A DNA stretch of 64,000 nucleotides from Gnomoniopsis sp. IMI 355080 (GCA_027946555.1 JAPEVC010000018.1:62001-126000), one strand, 5' to 3'. Shown: positions 10,239-23,200, counted from the stretch's first letter. Notes: a model not told the origin generated them from the letters alone. Numbers and translations: made by a program.

Positions 10239-12242
10239 TCATTCTTCCTCACCCTCCGCATCCTCTTCCCCATCATAGGCAAGAATCTCCTTTTTGATTA
10301 AAGGAGAGGGCTTTGCAGGGGTAGCAGCCGACGAGCTCCCCGCCAGAGACGATGTTGTTGTAGTGCCCAGAGGTAGAGACGCCGGAAATACTTCCCTCTT
10401 CCTGCCGACCCCTCTGCCCTCACTGGCAGCACGCAACGGGTTGTTGAGTACCCAGCTACCCGGCCCCATGGATCTCACAACGGCGACATCTGCACTTGTA
10501 ACCCAGTCCATGAGCGACGGATCTGTCGGTCCTCCGAACACAACGGGCTCCTCTTGCCCGAGCGCGGCCCTCTCCAGGTGTCTCGCGACGTGCTCCATGC
10601 GTTGGTCCCAGGCATCGGCACCACTGAAGCTCTGCGTGCAGCGTGGAGCGGGACACAGCATGAATGTAGGCAGCTGGCAGCGTTCACGGAGGGCGGAGGA
10701 TTGGAAGTCCTTGACCTGCTCGTCCCACTCGGCAGTAGTGGCAGTGGAAGAGGAGGAAGAGGAGGCCTTTTTCGAAGCTTTGGCAGCCTTTTGAACGTGG
10801 ACCGGAGTGTGCATGCGTCGAAGATGTTGTGTGTAGAGGTCTTTTCGGTTGAAGATGGCGCCGTCGGGCAGAGGCGGTCCCATGGGCTCGAGTTTCAGTG
10901 TTTGTTCGGCGGCGCGACGAGCGGCGGCCTTGTTTCGACGGCTGGGCTTAACCTTTGTAGGGCTGTTCTTGTTGTGGGCACACAAGTCGATGTCGCAGAG
11001 CCAGTAGTGTAGCACGAGATGCTGTGACATGACGTGGCGTTTCCATTCATTTTTACTGGCAAAGGTCGAGTTGCAGCCGGCGAATCTGAAGACGCAAATG
11101 AAGGGGCGGGTGTGTTGCTTCTTGATGTGTGATTGGAGCGTGACCTCATCTTTGAAGAAAAGAGAGCATTCCTTGCAAAGTAGTGACGCTTTGCTTCCGT
11201 GGTGGGATGGAGGCAAAGGCCGGGCTGACTGCGCCGCTGCTGAAGAACCTACCTTGGTCCTCTTGGGCAGGCTTTTCTCAAACGACTTTGGGGCATCTCG
11301 TTTGTTTCTCGGTCTTTGGCGAGTCGAGATAGACGTTCGGGTCTTGTTGTTATCAGGTCGGTATTCATCATCGTCATCGTCCTCGTCGCCGTCGTTATCG
11401 TCGCTTGCCGGAGAGGCTACATCAATTTCGGCATCAGACCCTTCGCTATCTCTGACACTGGGCGTTGGATATGATCCACAGATGTTCAACGCAAAAGGAA
11501 GCTGCTCAGGAATGCTAATCTCTTCCTTGACAATTGCCGACATGGCGGGGGAGGGCACATGTTTGTGCTCGTAGTCGACAGAAGGTCGAGGGCTTTCAAC
11601 GTCGTGGTGAGAGATTGAGGCTTGGGTGCTGAAAGTATAGCTTCTCGGAGGGGAGCTGAAATCGAATACAGGAAGAGATGTATTCCAGTCACTCGCGTGT
11701 TCGCCGATTGCGTTGACCTCGGTCATGGACACGCAAGGGCGGTTTTCTGCTTGGGTGCCTCCCATGGCAGACTGGAAGAACGACGATTGTGGCTCACTAA
11801 ATTCAGCAGATGCTGCCTGGAATGGAGGAAACATTGCCATATTTGGAGGGGTCAAGGGCATGTTGTCCGTAAACAGCTCGGTGTCTGCGCGAGGACTTCG
11901 TACACTGCTGCAACTCGATGGCTCTTGAGAGAACGGCGAGTCCTGACGATGGTGAGATGCTACCGGAGGCAGTGATCCGACAGGCTGCGCGTTTGGAGTG
12001 AGGATTTGTTGTTGTGGTGGGTTGAATACTGGCACTCGCTGTGGATTATTAAAAAACCTCTGCATGATGGCCGGGTTCCAGGACATGGGCTGAGCCAGGC
12101 ATGCTTGATCCGTAAATTCGAGATTATTCAAGAATCCTCCCGCTTGTTGAAAGTCATTATGCAATGTTTGCTCTTGATAGCTAGTGCAATCCTGTTGGTA
12201 CACTTGTCGACTTGGGTCGAAGGAGTACTGCAGTGGGTCCAT
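10239..12242 (-). CDS. C2H2 zinc-finger transcription factor, single exon
   Basis: An uninterrupted frame of 667 residues starts at ATG 12242. Residues 1-250 are rich in Q, S, P and N, like an activation region. About 270-293 is an acidic run (DDNDGDEDDDDDEY). About 300-330 is basic and may include a nuclear localisation signal (KRDAPKSFEKSLPKRTK). Two C2H2 fingers follow: C356-x2-C359...H372...H377, and C383-x6-C390...H403...H408. The finger linker QHTRPFICVF resembles the TGEKP-type link. Cysteines and histidines at about 416-423 and beyond may form a third, irregular finger, and a PAPRCTQSFSG...H segment near residue 530-560 may be another. This fits a fungal nuclear DNA-binding regulator. 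Targets are unknown. Its 3.2-kb upstream region is long for a fungus, as is common for regulatory genes. Confidence 0.9.
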   Translation of the reverse strand: MDPLQYSFDPSRQVYQQDCTSYQEQTLHNDFQQAGGFLNNLEFTDQACLAQPMSWNPAIMQRFFNNPQRVPVFNPPQQQILTPNAQPVGSLPPVASHHRQDSPFSQEPSSCSSVRSPRADTELFTDNMPLTPPNMAMFPPFQAASAEFSEPQSSFFQSAMGGTQAENRPCVSMTEVNAIGEHASDWNTSLPVFDFSSPPRSYTFSTQASISHHDVESPRPSVDYEHKHVPSPAMSAIVKEEISIPEQLPFALNICGSYPTPSVRDSEGSDAEIDVASPASDDNDGDEDDDDDEYRPDNNKTRTSISTRQRPRNKRDAPKSFEKSLPKRTKVGSSAAAQSARPLPPSHHGSKASLLCKECSLFFKDEVTLQSHIKKQHTRPFICVFRFAGCNSTFASKNEWKRHVMSQHLVLHYWLCDIDLCAHNKNSPTKVKPSRRNKAAARRAAEQTLKLEPMGPPLPDGAIFNRKDLYTQHLRRMHTPVHVQKAAKASKKASSSSSSTATTAEWDEQVKDFQSSALRERCQLPTFMLCPAPRCTQSFSGADAWDQRMEHVARHLERAALGQEEPVVFGGPTDPSLMDWVTSADVAVVRSMGPGSWVLNNPLRAASEGRGVGRKREVFPASLPLGTTTTSSLAGSSSAATPAKPSPLIKKEILAYDGEEDAEGEEE

Positions 12243-15200
12243 GTCGACCTTGATGGCGTCCCTACAGTATTTGGTAAGGCTTTAAAGTAGAGATTGATGA
12301 AAAGGAGTGGTCCGCGAACCAGCCGGAGCTGTCACTTGGACAACGGAAAAAGTCAAGCTGCGGAGGAAGAGGCTCCAAGCCTTATGCAAGAAGGTTGTTG
12401 GCTCGTTGGCGCAAGGCTCGGAAGTCCCACAACAACCGGGGTAAGGATGACAACGATTATTTTGTAGGAGCAGGCGCAGATTAATATCTAGGCAGAATAT
12501 GCAAAAAATTATACAAAAACTGGTCTTCCAGCCAAACTTGTTGGAAAAGTGATGTGAGGTTGAGCTAGTTCACTGAAGTGTTTTGGTGTGAAAGAAGCCA
12601 TGGTGACAAAGTGGCGAAGCCAGCAGCTTCGAAGGTATGTATAAAAATCCAGATCGTTACATAGACTCGAGGGCTTACCATGAGGAAATTCCCAGGTTCC
12701 TCCAAAACTCACGCCGAGAAACATCGCGCAGAGCCGCAATGTTGATCCTGATCCAGATAGGCCTCAGGCCATTGGGTCCCGCGTGGCTTGCCTCCTTGAC
12801 CGATGCGGGCCAGTCGTTTGGGCTGGATCAGGTTTCTCCAGCAAATTAAACCAGGTCCTTCTGCTGACCCATGCCAAACTTGGCTGGTGTATTGCATGCA
12901 AGGCCCCTTGTCCTCCCGGAAGGTGCTACATTTGCTGACCACCTTTGAAGGAGGACGAGATGTAAGAGGGGAGAAAGTATACAAACTGCGCCTCTGCACC
13001 GCAGGCGAGAACCGGCGAGCAGTACTTTTGCTGACGGCGTGCGTCCCAATACTACCCCCGTTGGCGCAAAGCTGATTTGTCGAATTCTCAACCTAGTCCG
13101 CGCACCGCCATGACTCCACTCACCAAAGTGATTGTATTGGTTCAAGTGCAGTGGTACGTGTTCACCAGGGTTCAGCTTGAGGCTCCGCGTGGAGTCTCTG
13201 GAACCCGTTTCCCCCAATTTTCGGGGAACAGTTGACCCCCATCTTCGAGGGACATCTTTGGCCTGTTCTGCTCATCGCGTCAAGTTGAGACAACCCACCA
13301 CCCCATGCTGGAATACTCTGTAAGTGTAGTGGAATCAGCTTGTCCCGGAGGTGGCCCATGGCTTTTGGCCCCAAGACTTGGTTCAGATGATGAATGATCT
13401 GCGGTGGAAGTTACTTGTACAAGTGCATCTTTTACACAACTGAAAGTATGTTTTTTCCACTTTCATTGTAAGGCATGCAGCAACCCTGTGCTGTGTCTTG
13501 TGCACGGCACAACAGTATGCACGATGAGTACCAAGATGAGGTATATTGGGTGCTCGGTACCCAGGAAGACAGCTCTCAGTATCCAGCACGCATCTTCCTC
13601 GGGTCCGGCATTTTTGTGCCTTTCGGCAGTGTCGAACCGCGACCCCATGTCTGCCGATCGTTGCGACATGTCTTTCGGTGTTGGCTGTCTCTTCACTTGC
13701 CGCCGAAGTGAGAGAACCTTCTCAACCCCTGGCCCCAACAGCACAAATGTGGTTGCACTGGGAGTGCCAACAGGAGACCATATTGAAGACCTAGGCAGAA
13801 AAGCACACCCCGCTAATGAACAGGGGGGTCTCACGCCCGACTGTAGTGAATGTTTCTGCAGTGTCTGAGTATCAGGCCACTGGTGGGTGGGTGCTGCGTG
13901 GCACAGCATCTGCCAGTAGCACTTCTTCCCTTCGCAAGCTGTCTCTACGCGCGGGTAACTGGGCGAAGGAGAGGGGTTTTTTTGAGCCTCAAGGTGACAT
14001 CGCGTTTCTCTCTTGGCAAAACCTTGCTCAACTTTGCTCCGCGATCTTTTGCATGGCCCCGGCCCCCAAACCTCGCTGGGCAGGCAAGTCTGGTCAAGAC
14101 GTTTGCTCCCGCTGAATCAGTGCAGTAGGAGCCCATCTGGGCTTTGCGGCCGGGGCGCCATGTCCGCACCATACACCCCAACTGACATGTTGCTGTCGGC
14201 AATGCATCTCTTTTGGGCCAAGTATCCCGTGGGCTGAACTTTTCGAGGGCTGCCAACACAGCCAAAAGAGATGCTGATCGTTTGCTCTCATTTGTAGATC
14301 GCTGAAAAGGGGGCTCAAAAACATGGAGAGCGAAGCGCCTTCGAAGGTCGTTTTGTCAATGTCCAGCATTGCCGCATTGGTTGATGGTCGGTCGATCGGC
14401 GAGCTTGAGCACAGTGGAGCATGAGGAAAGGAGATCTACCTTGGTTGCAGGAAATCGGTCAGAGCAGTTCCTGATAGAGCGTCGTGCAGATGTAGACAGC
14501 CACTAGACCCGCCTGTCTTCACCGGAAATAATGAGAAGTCTTGATCGCGGAGGTTTTGAAGGTGGTGGTTCGCTTCCCAAGGCAGTTTCGCAGCATTTGC
14601 CTTGTAAGGCGTCCACGGTGTGCCTCGTGAGACGAGCCAACTATCGCTGGTTCAACGTCCTGAAATCATCTAGTGACGCTAGCGCCGCTTTGGAATATCG
14701 GCGCGACTTGGCCTTGAACTTGGGACAGAATCATGCCTAAGCTGAAGCATATATTATCACCGATCTCGCCAGGAGTCTAGAGGCCGGAACTAGCCTCTAG
14801 GAAGCCGATCATCATCCTTGACGACCACGAAGTATGGGCGGCGACAAACTCGCTCTATATAGGAACAAACATATCTGGGTAGCGAGAAACATACAGTAAA
14901 AGTTTAGTTCTCGCAGTTAAAAAATTTGACCCCTAGAAATATGTCCTTTGTTAGTGATAAAGCAATTGCATGCCACTTTCTAGCCACCCACGAAGCGCCC
15001 TCGTATTACCTAGGTACGTGTAAGGTAAGCTAATTCAGACTGGAAGGATAAATAGGATTATTCTCCAAGCAAATCTGGTTAAGGCAGAAGGAAAGAATTG
15101 TATTCATTGTTCTTAAACAACCTCGTACCGTTTAGAACAAATCGTGTAGTGTACAGCATTGAAGTGCTTCCTGCTCCATCGTGTTTGTTTAAAAAAAAAA

Positions 15201-15488
15201 AAAAAAGCCTGCCAGTGTTACTCTAGTCCTTGTTTGTTTTTTCTGCATCAGGTTTAGGATCCATTCAAGACAACAACTTTATCATCATAGAGTGTGGAGG
15301 TGTCGGTGGTATAAGAAAAGCCGAGTTAGGTGCCACATGGGCGGGGATACAGCTGCCCGCAGCGGCGCATCGTCGCCACAGTATATAACTCGATTGCATA
15401 CGAATCACCTAGTTTAGGCACACTTCTACCAAGGTAATCTCAATAAGGTACTTCCTATAAGGTGAAGATCATTATAGAAATCAATTAT
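12243..15488. other. Long divergent intergenic region between C2H2 gene and P450
   Basis: Open frames up to about 150 codons occur on both strands around 13.4-14.3 kb, but they overlap each other in antisense and show no motif. None is called. The region probably holds a long 5' leader and the promoter of the C2H2 gene, plus the P450 promoter. An A16 run (15191-15206) and a TACCTAGGTA palindrome (15007) are listed separately. Confidence 0.5.
15191..15206. repeat. Poly-A tract, 16 nt
   Basis: An uninterrupted A16 lies about 280 bp upstream of the P450 start. It may be a nucleosome-excluding promoter element or simply a homopolymer. No target-site duplication or retroelement tail is visible. 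Confidence 0.9.
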
Positions 15489-17176
15489 ATGTTTGAAATG
15501 GCATTTGTTGATGAGCGACTAGGGTATTCTTCGGTATCATGGGTGGCCATTCCGCTGCTCTTGAGTTGCTATGTCCTCGGCACTGTCCTCTACCGCATCT
15601 TCGTGTCTCCCCTGGGCAAGATATCGGGACCTTGGGTGACATGTATCACGAGCATACCTGAAGCCAATGCACTCAAAAGCCAAAGGCGTGCTCAATGGGT
15701 CACCGACTTATTTGCGCAAAATCCTGGGTCCGTTGCTGTTCGAACCGGGCCAAAGTCCGTATCCTTCAATCATCCAGACGCTATCAAAATAATTTACGGT
15801 AAGCAAGTCCATGGTCGTGGTACCCGGATCGTGTAGCAGTACAGCTGAGCACATTTAGGTCACGGCAAAGGAGCAGACGAATTCGGGAAGTCAAGCTGGT
15901 ACGATGCGTTCTCCACCACCGGAGAATCCCTCTTCTCAACGAGGTCCAAGAAGCGGCATGCGATGAAGCGAAGAATGGTGGCCCATGGCTTCAGCGCTCA
16001 GTCCCTCCTTCTGTTCGAGCCTTTCGTCGACACCACGCTCGACAAGTTTATGAAGCGAATGGACGCTTTCGCAGAGACAGGGCAGCCGTTCGACATCTAC
16101 TTCTGGTTCGAGCTCTTCACCATGGACTTGATGGGCGAGCTGGCACTGGGCGACAGTTTTGGCGTTCTGGATACCGGGAAGCCCGCGAGATACTCGTCAC
16201 TTGTGGAACAGTCTCAACGATTCGCGAATCTGAGTGGCATGCTTCCGTTCGGTAGGAGTAATGTGCGCGTCCTCAGCTGGGTGCCGCTACCGACTGTGCA
16301 GAGCCTGTACAAAGCTCGGCTTGAGTACCTCGAATATGCCAGAGGAGCGTTGGAGAGGAGGTTTCAAGCAGACCGGAAGCAGGCTCTGCCCAGTGGCAAG
16401 CCTCGTCAAGACATCATGCAGCGCTTCATCGAAGCACAAGACCCCGAGACCGGGCACCGCATGGACTTTGAAGAGCTCCGTGCTGAGACGTCGTCGTTGA
16501 TGTACGATTCTTTCTTGGTCCCAACCCAAAGTCCGACCACCTAAGCTGACACCGTTGCTGTAGGGTCGCGGGCGCAAGCACAGGTAGCGTCACTATGAGC
16601 TGGATGATATACTACCTCTGCAAACAGCCCCAGGTCAAAGCCCGCCTTATCATGGATCTCGAAACCATATTTCCAGACAATCTCGACGGAAAAAAGCCTG
16701 TCCCGTACACCAAGATAAACAAGCTGAGCTTGCTAGAGAACGCAATGATCGAATGCCTGCGTCTTCACCCGCCTATCGGATATGCCATGCCACGCGATAC
16801 GCCACCGCAAGGCGCGGTGATATGCGGTATTTTCGTCCCAGGAGGGGTTGCCGTGGGTGTTCCTCCCGCAACGATCGGACGCAATGAGAACGTGTATCCT
16901 CAGCCTGATATCTGGTATCCGGATCGATGGAGCGAGAGCAGTGGAGAAGATCTGGCCACGATGAAGACCTGTCTGCTAGGTTTCGGGCACGGGAGCCGGC
17001 AATGTATTGGCCGCAACGTCGCGACACAGTTCGTGACGAAGATGATCGCGACCTTGTTGCTTCGGTACGACATTGAGTTGGAGGATCCGACGCTAACACT
17101 GAAAACAAAAGAGTTTACCATCCAGAAGCCGGACCGGCGGTATAAGGTCATCCTTAAGTCAAGGAACATTCTGTGA
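15489..17176 (+). CDS. Cytochrome P450 monooxygenase (pisatin-demethylase-like type)
   Basis: Exons 15489-15798, 15859-16501 and 16564-17176 encode 521 residues across introns of 60 and 62 nt. The first ATG in frame is at 15489, with a second at 15498. Residues ~18-40 are a membrane anchor (WVAIPLLLSCYVLGTVLYRI), followed by SPLGKISGPW, typical of this fungal group. ExxR is E381-CL-R384. The heme loop is FGHGSRQCIG, with Cys465 as the iron ligand. The I-helix reads VAGASTGSVT from residue 319. The acidic residue normally found before the conserved threonine (AG-x-D/E-T-T) is missing, see findings. Otherwise the enzyme appears complete. The substrate is unknown, and no biosynthetic backbone gene lies beside it. 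It runs convergently into a C2H2 gene, with 291 bp between the stops. Confidence 0.94.
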
Positions 17177-17467
17177 ATTTGAGGAAGACTTTATTTGTAA
17201 CTCACGCATTGGTCACGAGTACTTCAAAGTCTAAACCTTCAGCTGCATGGATTTATCGAGTGCCTTGGCCCGGCCCTCGCTTTTGATGGAATATGTTGGA
17301 AGACCAGTATGTATTGCGTCCATATCTTCAGGACACAAAATATTAATACAGATGCACACTCAATGGATCCCTTCAGAAACGCCGAGCAGAGATGATAATG
17401 TACGACGAATCGTAGCGCCGTGAAAAAATGACACGTGTTACCCTCCATGAATTCGCAAGCGTCATTT

Positions 17468-20275
17468 TCAGAAATTCTCGTTCGGAATGAAATCAATCCT
17501 GCAGTCTTCACATTGCTCGTGGCCCCTACAGCCGGGTGAGAGACACGCGGCGGTGAAGTTCGTGAGTTGCTGACTGCCACAGCCGCACTGGCAAGCGGAA
17601 AGTTAGCCGCGCAGACCGCAAATGATGAGGGATGGATGCTGGACTTACACAATACCACACTCCACTAGGACGTGCTTTCTTTAGTGGTCTAGATTGCGGC
17701 GCTTCCCCATCCGCACCTCGTTTCGAGAGCCGCCGTCCACCTTCAGCCCCAGCTGATAGAGGTGCGGCTGTGTTTCGAAGTCCTCCGTGGCTTGCTTCGC
17801 CGGAGCCTGTCGGAAAAACATCCACTTCTGGCAGGCCTGGATCAGGGCTCTTCCACTCTGAGATGTCCTTCTGACCAGAGAAGTGCTTGTCGATGTGATT
17901 GAAGCGGCCTAGCCAGGCCTTCAAGCCTGTCTCCTTAACTTTGACCATCTTTACGCAAAAGCCACACCAGAATCGAACCTCATAATTGCGGCCGTCGAGG
18001 CAGTCTTCTAGCTTTTGGTCCACACTGACAGGGTCTGTAATTCCGTGGTCTTTGGACAGGTGTGTTTTGAACTGCTCGCGACGACTGTAAGGTCTGTTAC
18101 ACAGCTTGTTGATGTCGAGTTTGCTCTTCTCATTGCATTTCCATAACTCAAGCTGGTAGTGTTGACTGTTCTCATGGCGTTTCCAATCATTCTTGCTGCC
18201 AAAGCGTTTGACGCACTGTGGGAACGTACAGCCGTAGGGCTTCGCATGACGCTTCATATGCTTTCTGCAGCTTGTATCAGCAAAGGTTCGAACTTTAGCG
18301 AGTTTGATAGCCTACGTGAGTTCACATTGCCTTGGAAATGACTTCTCGCAGTCCTGTATTGGACAGACGTGTAAGTTTTTGCCCACGTCACGTCCGGCCA
18401 ATGCGTCTGCCTTGGATTGCATCTCTGCATCTGTGGATTTCACGTAGTCCACCTTCTCCAAGAGCCCTGCGAGTAGTCCCTTTTCTTTCAAGGCCTTGAT
18501 AAGATCGTATGCTTTGTCCTGGTCTGTGATGACATCCAATACATCGAGTTGTGGCTCGATGATCTGCTTTTCTAAATCTGCTTTTGCTGCAAGTATTGGT
18601 TGCGCGAACTCGCTGCCATCTGAAGAACTTGAAGCAGAAGACGATGACATGATGGAAGAGTCATTGTCTTCCACAATGATACCATCTTGAATGGGGGCGA
18701 GGTACGCAGAATTTGCGGATGACTGGCCAATACTTTCCGTTGACGGCTTCTCCATAGCTTTGGGGTCCTCACATGCATCCTTAGATGTTGTTATGTCTTC
18801 TCCGGAGACATGATGAATGACAGACTGTTCGTCCCCCTCGCACTCATGGTCGGAAATGGAAGCCTCATTGAAGAAGTTGGGCTCTTCGAAATCCGTCTCT
18901 TGGTCAGAAATTGAAGAGGCAGTAAATTCCTGGAGCCCTTGTGACTGAGAGTGGACTGGCTCTAATTGAGTCAAAGGAGATTCTGGGTCTAGTTCCAAAG
19001 GCACGCTTCCCATCATATTGTCCGGTATATGATGTTCGGCACGGGACATCATCGCAATGTGCTCTTGTGCAACTCGCCGCTGGAAGTCCATCTGCTGATT
19101 TATGTATTCATTCAGCTCGCAAGGGTCTCTTTGGCTTTGCTCTTGAGTCAAAGGCGCGCTAAAAGCCCAAGGGGTGGAGCTCAGTCCAACAGAATTGATA
19201 TCGATAGACACCAGACCGGCCCCAACGGATGTTCCAAGACCAGCAAGGTCTGGGCCTGGGGAGGTTTGCATCGTATAGACATATTTCTCCAAGTCATCGT
19301 CGCCAGGCTGGATTCGATGGACTCTCTTGAGATGCTGCCTGAAGTTGTCTGCTCGTGGCCACTTTTTATCCTTGGATCGGCAATTGGCGATGGTGCACTT
19401 GTAATATTTCCCCTTAGAGTTTATTTCGGGGTGACAACTCCTCATGTGCCGCTCGACGTCGTTCGGAGTACTAAAACCTTCCAGACGAGAACAACCAGTG
19501 GCTGTGCAGAAGTGGGGCTTGGTGTGTCTCTGTTCGTGCTTCCTTTAAACTCGGTTAGTAAAATGTATGTTATAGAGGGCGACTCAACGTACTTCAACTC
19601 AGACTTGGTCTTCACCTTTTCCTTGCAGTACGGACACACGAGTCTATTGGTATCATTGGACACCAAAGCCTCATTGTGGTCAGCTTGTGGTTGTCTCCAA
19701 ATTTCCAGTGTTGATAGCATGGGGCGCTCTAAGTGTATACCAGCAAGGTGGCTGGCAACACTTGCAGTATCTCCTGAACGATCACAATCCCCATACAAGG
19801 AGCCCTCGGCCACCACACTGTTTCTTGTCAAGCTACCGTATCCTGAGTCTGAAGGGATGTGGCTGAATGTTGTGGCCTCGCAGTCAGACGGTGAGTTGAA
19901 AGGGTCTCTGTACTCTAAGAACGCAGCTCCACTGGGCCGGTGGTTAGGTTTTCCCCCGGCACGGAGGTCGTTTCGAGCTCTTCCATGAATAGGGTCCCAT
20001 GGCGCCGCATGCGATGTGTACCACTCGAGGAGCGGATTCTGTTGCTGGACTGCAGGTCTCGTGAAAGTATCATTCGGATTGGACGACCTTATGAGATGGC
20101 TGGTTGATTGAGAATCACTGAAATCAGTCAAGCCTGGACTGGTGGTCGAAGACATGCTGGGAATACTCGAATCAGGCTCAACAAGCCGCGGAGGGGCATT
20201 CATTCTGTTCAGCGCCTGGGAAGACGGGGGATTAGACGAGACGATGAAGATGAGGAGCACAATGACTGCCTGCAT
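17468..20275 (-). CDS. Large C2H2 zinc-finger protein with C-terminal Cys-rich zinc module
   Basis: Exons 20275-19593, 19542-18316, 18264-17649 and 17587-17468 have introns of 50, 51 and 61 nt. All keep frame and give 881 residues. Fingers: LVCPYCKEK...KHEQRH at the first junction, HFCTATGCSR...RHMRSCH, YYKCTIANC...QHLKRVH; then, after a ~300-residue acidic/serine-rich middle, HVCPIQDCEKSF...KHMKRH, YGCTFPQCVKRF...RHENSQH, and further C/H pairs. The last exon gives CGCGSQQLT...CLSPGCRGHEQCEDCR. With the preceding WYC this forms a Cys/His-rich module often found at the C terminus of large fungal C2H2 proteins. A nuclear DNA- or protein-binding role is likely, but the target is unknown. The start is uncertain: ATG 20275 gives a hydrophobic first stretch, and ATG 20203 (residue 25) may be the real one. 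Confidence 0.88.
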
Positions 20276-23200
20276 ACCGAGGTTGGGGGGTTTGATCTCG
20301 CGAACAGAGAATGTTGCGGCATGATGCTACCTTGAAGTCAGCCCGTGCCCTGCCCTTGCCACCCACAACTTTGAAAACATCCGGGATAAAGACAACAGGA
20401 GGAAAAGTGAACAAACATGGCTCAAGCGCGGAGTGATTCCTGTCCTCTAGTTCTCGCCGGACAGATAGGTGAATGGTTTGTACGTCAGGCAACAAGTGTC
20501 GAAGAACAAGTCCTGTCCATATAGCAGCATAAGCAGAGGGAATAGAGACGCAAGAAGGCCAAGGAGCGATTCTGTTCAGGTTAAGACGGGATGCGACGGT
20601 ACGAGACTCGTGGGCCAACAGCATCCACACCAAGCAGAAGTCAAGTCCAGTTGAGAGACGACAGATGGGTTTCACGCGAACGTCCCTCGCGCAGTAGAAA
20701 GCGGATTCAAAGCTCTCTTGCGGACCGAGATGACAAGATTTGGTCTGTTCTGATCTGTTGCTATTGGGAGAACTCGGCCAAAATGCCGCTGCGTCTTCGC
20801 TACGAGGCGGCAGACGACGCTCTCATCACTTGGGCGCGGACGGTGATACGTGAATGGAGGCAGTGCAAGCAATCATGAGACCGCAGTGTGCGCGTCAAGT
20901 GAAGCCATCTTTTGAATACGATGGTATGCAGGATGAAGGGATGCAAGTGCTTGAATTACCTGCAGCTGAAGGACGTGGGTGGTTGGGAGCCTCGTTGAGG
21001 CCTACTAGGACTCAGAATCGCAGATATGCCCGTGACGTCCGCAGTTGGGCGCAAGTCAAAAGCGACAAGGCAACCACCCTTCCGCCTCGTTCGCCTCATT
21101 TCCGCCATCCAGGGCATTTTCTGGCGGGTTTGAGGGGGCTAGATGCACTGTTTTAACCAATGAGGAGCCCGTGTGACACCAACATTAGGCGACCTGCGGC
21201 TCGGTCAGGGTGTCGAGAGGGGGGTTCTTGGGGCGCTCCTTCCCTCTTTTGGGGGAAAGAAGGCAACCAAAGGGCAGCTGACAAAGCAATTTCGAACTGG
21301 GATGGCAATACGGGCATCTAACACTCAGTGGGCAAACATCAAACCTCGCCGTACCCACCAACAACGACACTACAAGTACTTGACAGCGATCCAGACCCAC
21401 CATCCAAAAAATGCCCACTTCTCAAGCGACGACTGTGTATGGTCTATGCCCATATCTGTCACAAAAGATTACCCAGGTATACACCTTTCGAAGGTCAGAG
21501 AAATGACCTGAATGATAGTAGGGATCCAGATTCCAGACCGACATTGACCTACCGCAACTATGCTTCGAATCGACTCGGGATTTTCACCTATGCTACCTGT
21601 TCTCCAGTCAAGTGCCTGCGGTTCACTCCATTCCGCAACATGAGAAGAGCCGTAATACACCAGCCTTTCTTCTCTCAGTCTCCAGAAACAGGATCGCGAC
21701 AGCAATCGCGGCTGACGGCCTGTCCCCACCCCCCACTACATGTTGGATTTGCTGTGTTTCATCTACGAGTGGATATCTCTCTTCAGTAGACAGAGTAATC
21801 ACACCGTGGTCGAGATCTTTGAGACTGGCAAGGCTGCAAACTTCTATGCCATCAGCCGATCATCTGATGCATGCCGTCATTGCACCTTGGATTTGGCCAT
21901 CTCCCAATGGATGTTTTGGACAGGAGGCAGTGCGCAACTCTACAAGCATCCTATCGCATGCTCTGTTAAGTGGCGCGAATGTGGCTGCATATCAGGATCG
22001 AGAGACAGAAGATACGACAGCTCTTCATGCCCAGTTCTGGTGTCAGTCGCGAACTATCGTGGCGAAAGGGTGCAGTCACTAGCCCCTAGAAGATCCAGCA
22101 AACTGCATACTCCTAATGCTTGTCTGTCCGGGCGATCTAGGCTCGGGCCGCAAATCAGCACGATCTATTGAAACCGGAAATGCAGCATGACTCTTCTGGA
22201 ACCGTCCTGCACCTTACCCTCGCAGCTTAGCCTACAGGATCTCCACCAGAGTTTTTGTCCTGCGGGATCTCACAGCTTCTGTTCCATGCTCTTGCTGCCT
22301 GACTCCCGAGAACCGGGTTGGCAGAAGGCTGACATCGGCTGATTCGTTCCAAATGACTTGCAGATGCGGCCGTGCTTCAGGGTCCTTCTGCCCTGATCCG
22401 GCACCTGAATATACATTGCGGATCCCCCAAGACGCTTGAGGCTCTGCTCCAAGACACTTGCTCACTGCCAGCCCGAAATTTCGGGCCGATGTGGGCCTCG
22501 GGACGCCCGAGACCTGAGGAAGCAGACATCTACCCAAACGTCAGGATTGGTCTACATCTAGGATCTGTACCAGGAGCAGCATTGCTCTTCAGGTTTTCGA
22601 GATATTCGTCCAGGAGCACGAGTGCATGGAAGCATTGCCCAACATGTGTTCTAGCTGGTTAGATCCAAGATGCCTTCGAACGGTGTGAAGCAAATTGCAT
22701 ACAGTCCACATAGTCGTGCATGTTTGTTTGCTTGCTTGCTGTCGCCAACGTTGCATGAAACCATCAATGATGCACACGCTCTGTCGTTCTGGACTCCTTC
22801 CACAGAAGTCTACTGTCACACGATCAATATTGCAGGTACGCGCCTTCCTCGGCTTTCCCCATGGCGTTTCAGTACTGCAGACCGGAAAGCCAACGTAATA
22901 CCCAGATAGACGACTCCCGGTCTCACAATGCCTCCGGATCTTTCCCCGGTTCTGGAGATAGCGGCGAGAGCAACCCAGCGGAATCTACAGTATGTCGCAT
23001 ATGCCAGATGGCTGAGGTGTTATCGTGCTGACCTCCTCCATGCTCGGAGGTCATTGGGCAGCTATACCTACCTGTACTTATAGGTATACATGTTCTAGCC
23101 GCCGATGTATAGACAGGAGGAAGATTCCAGAGCCCAGATTCTCATGCTGTAGAATCTCAGGTGACAGATGAGAAATGAGATGCTCCACTTGCCAGGTCAA

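Noticed and set aside
13404..13909. Overlapping ~150-codon frames on both strands upstream of the C2H2 gene
   Set aside because: The two strands are open over the same bases and neither shows family features. More likely leader or promoter sequence.
15191..15206. Poly-A tract as a retroposon tail
   Set aside because: There is no upstream retroelement sequence and no flanking duplication. A plain homopolymer explains it.
2778..17176. The two P450s, PNPOx-like flavoprotein and C2H2 regulator as a secondary-metabolite cluster
   Set aside because: No polyketide synthase, peptide synthetase, terpene or prenyl-transfer gene is present. The P450s are separated by housekeeping and relic sequence.
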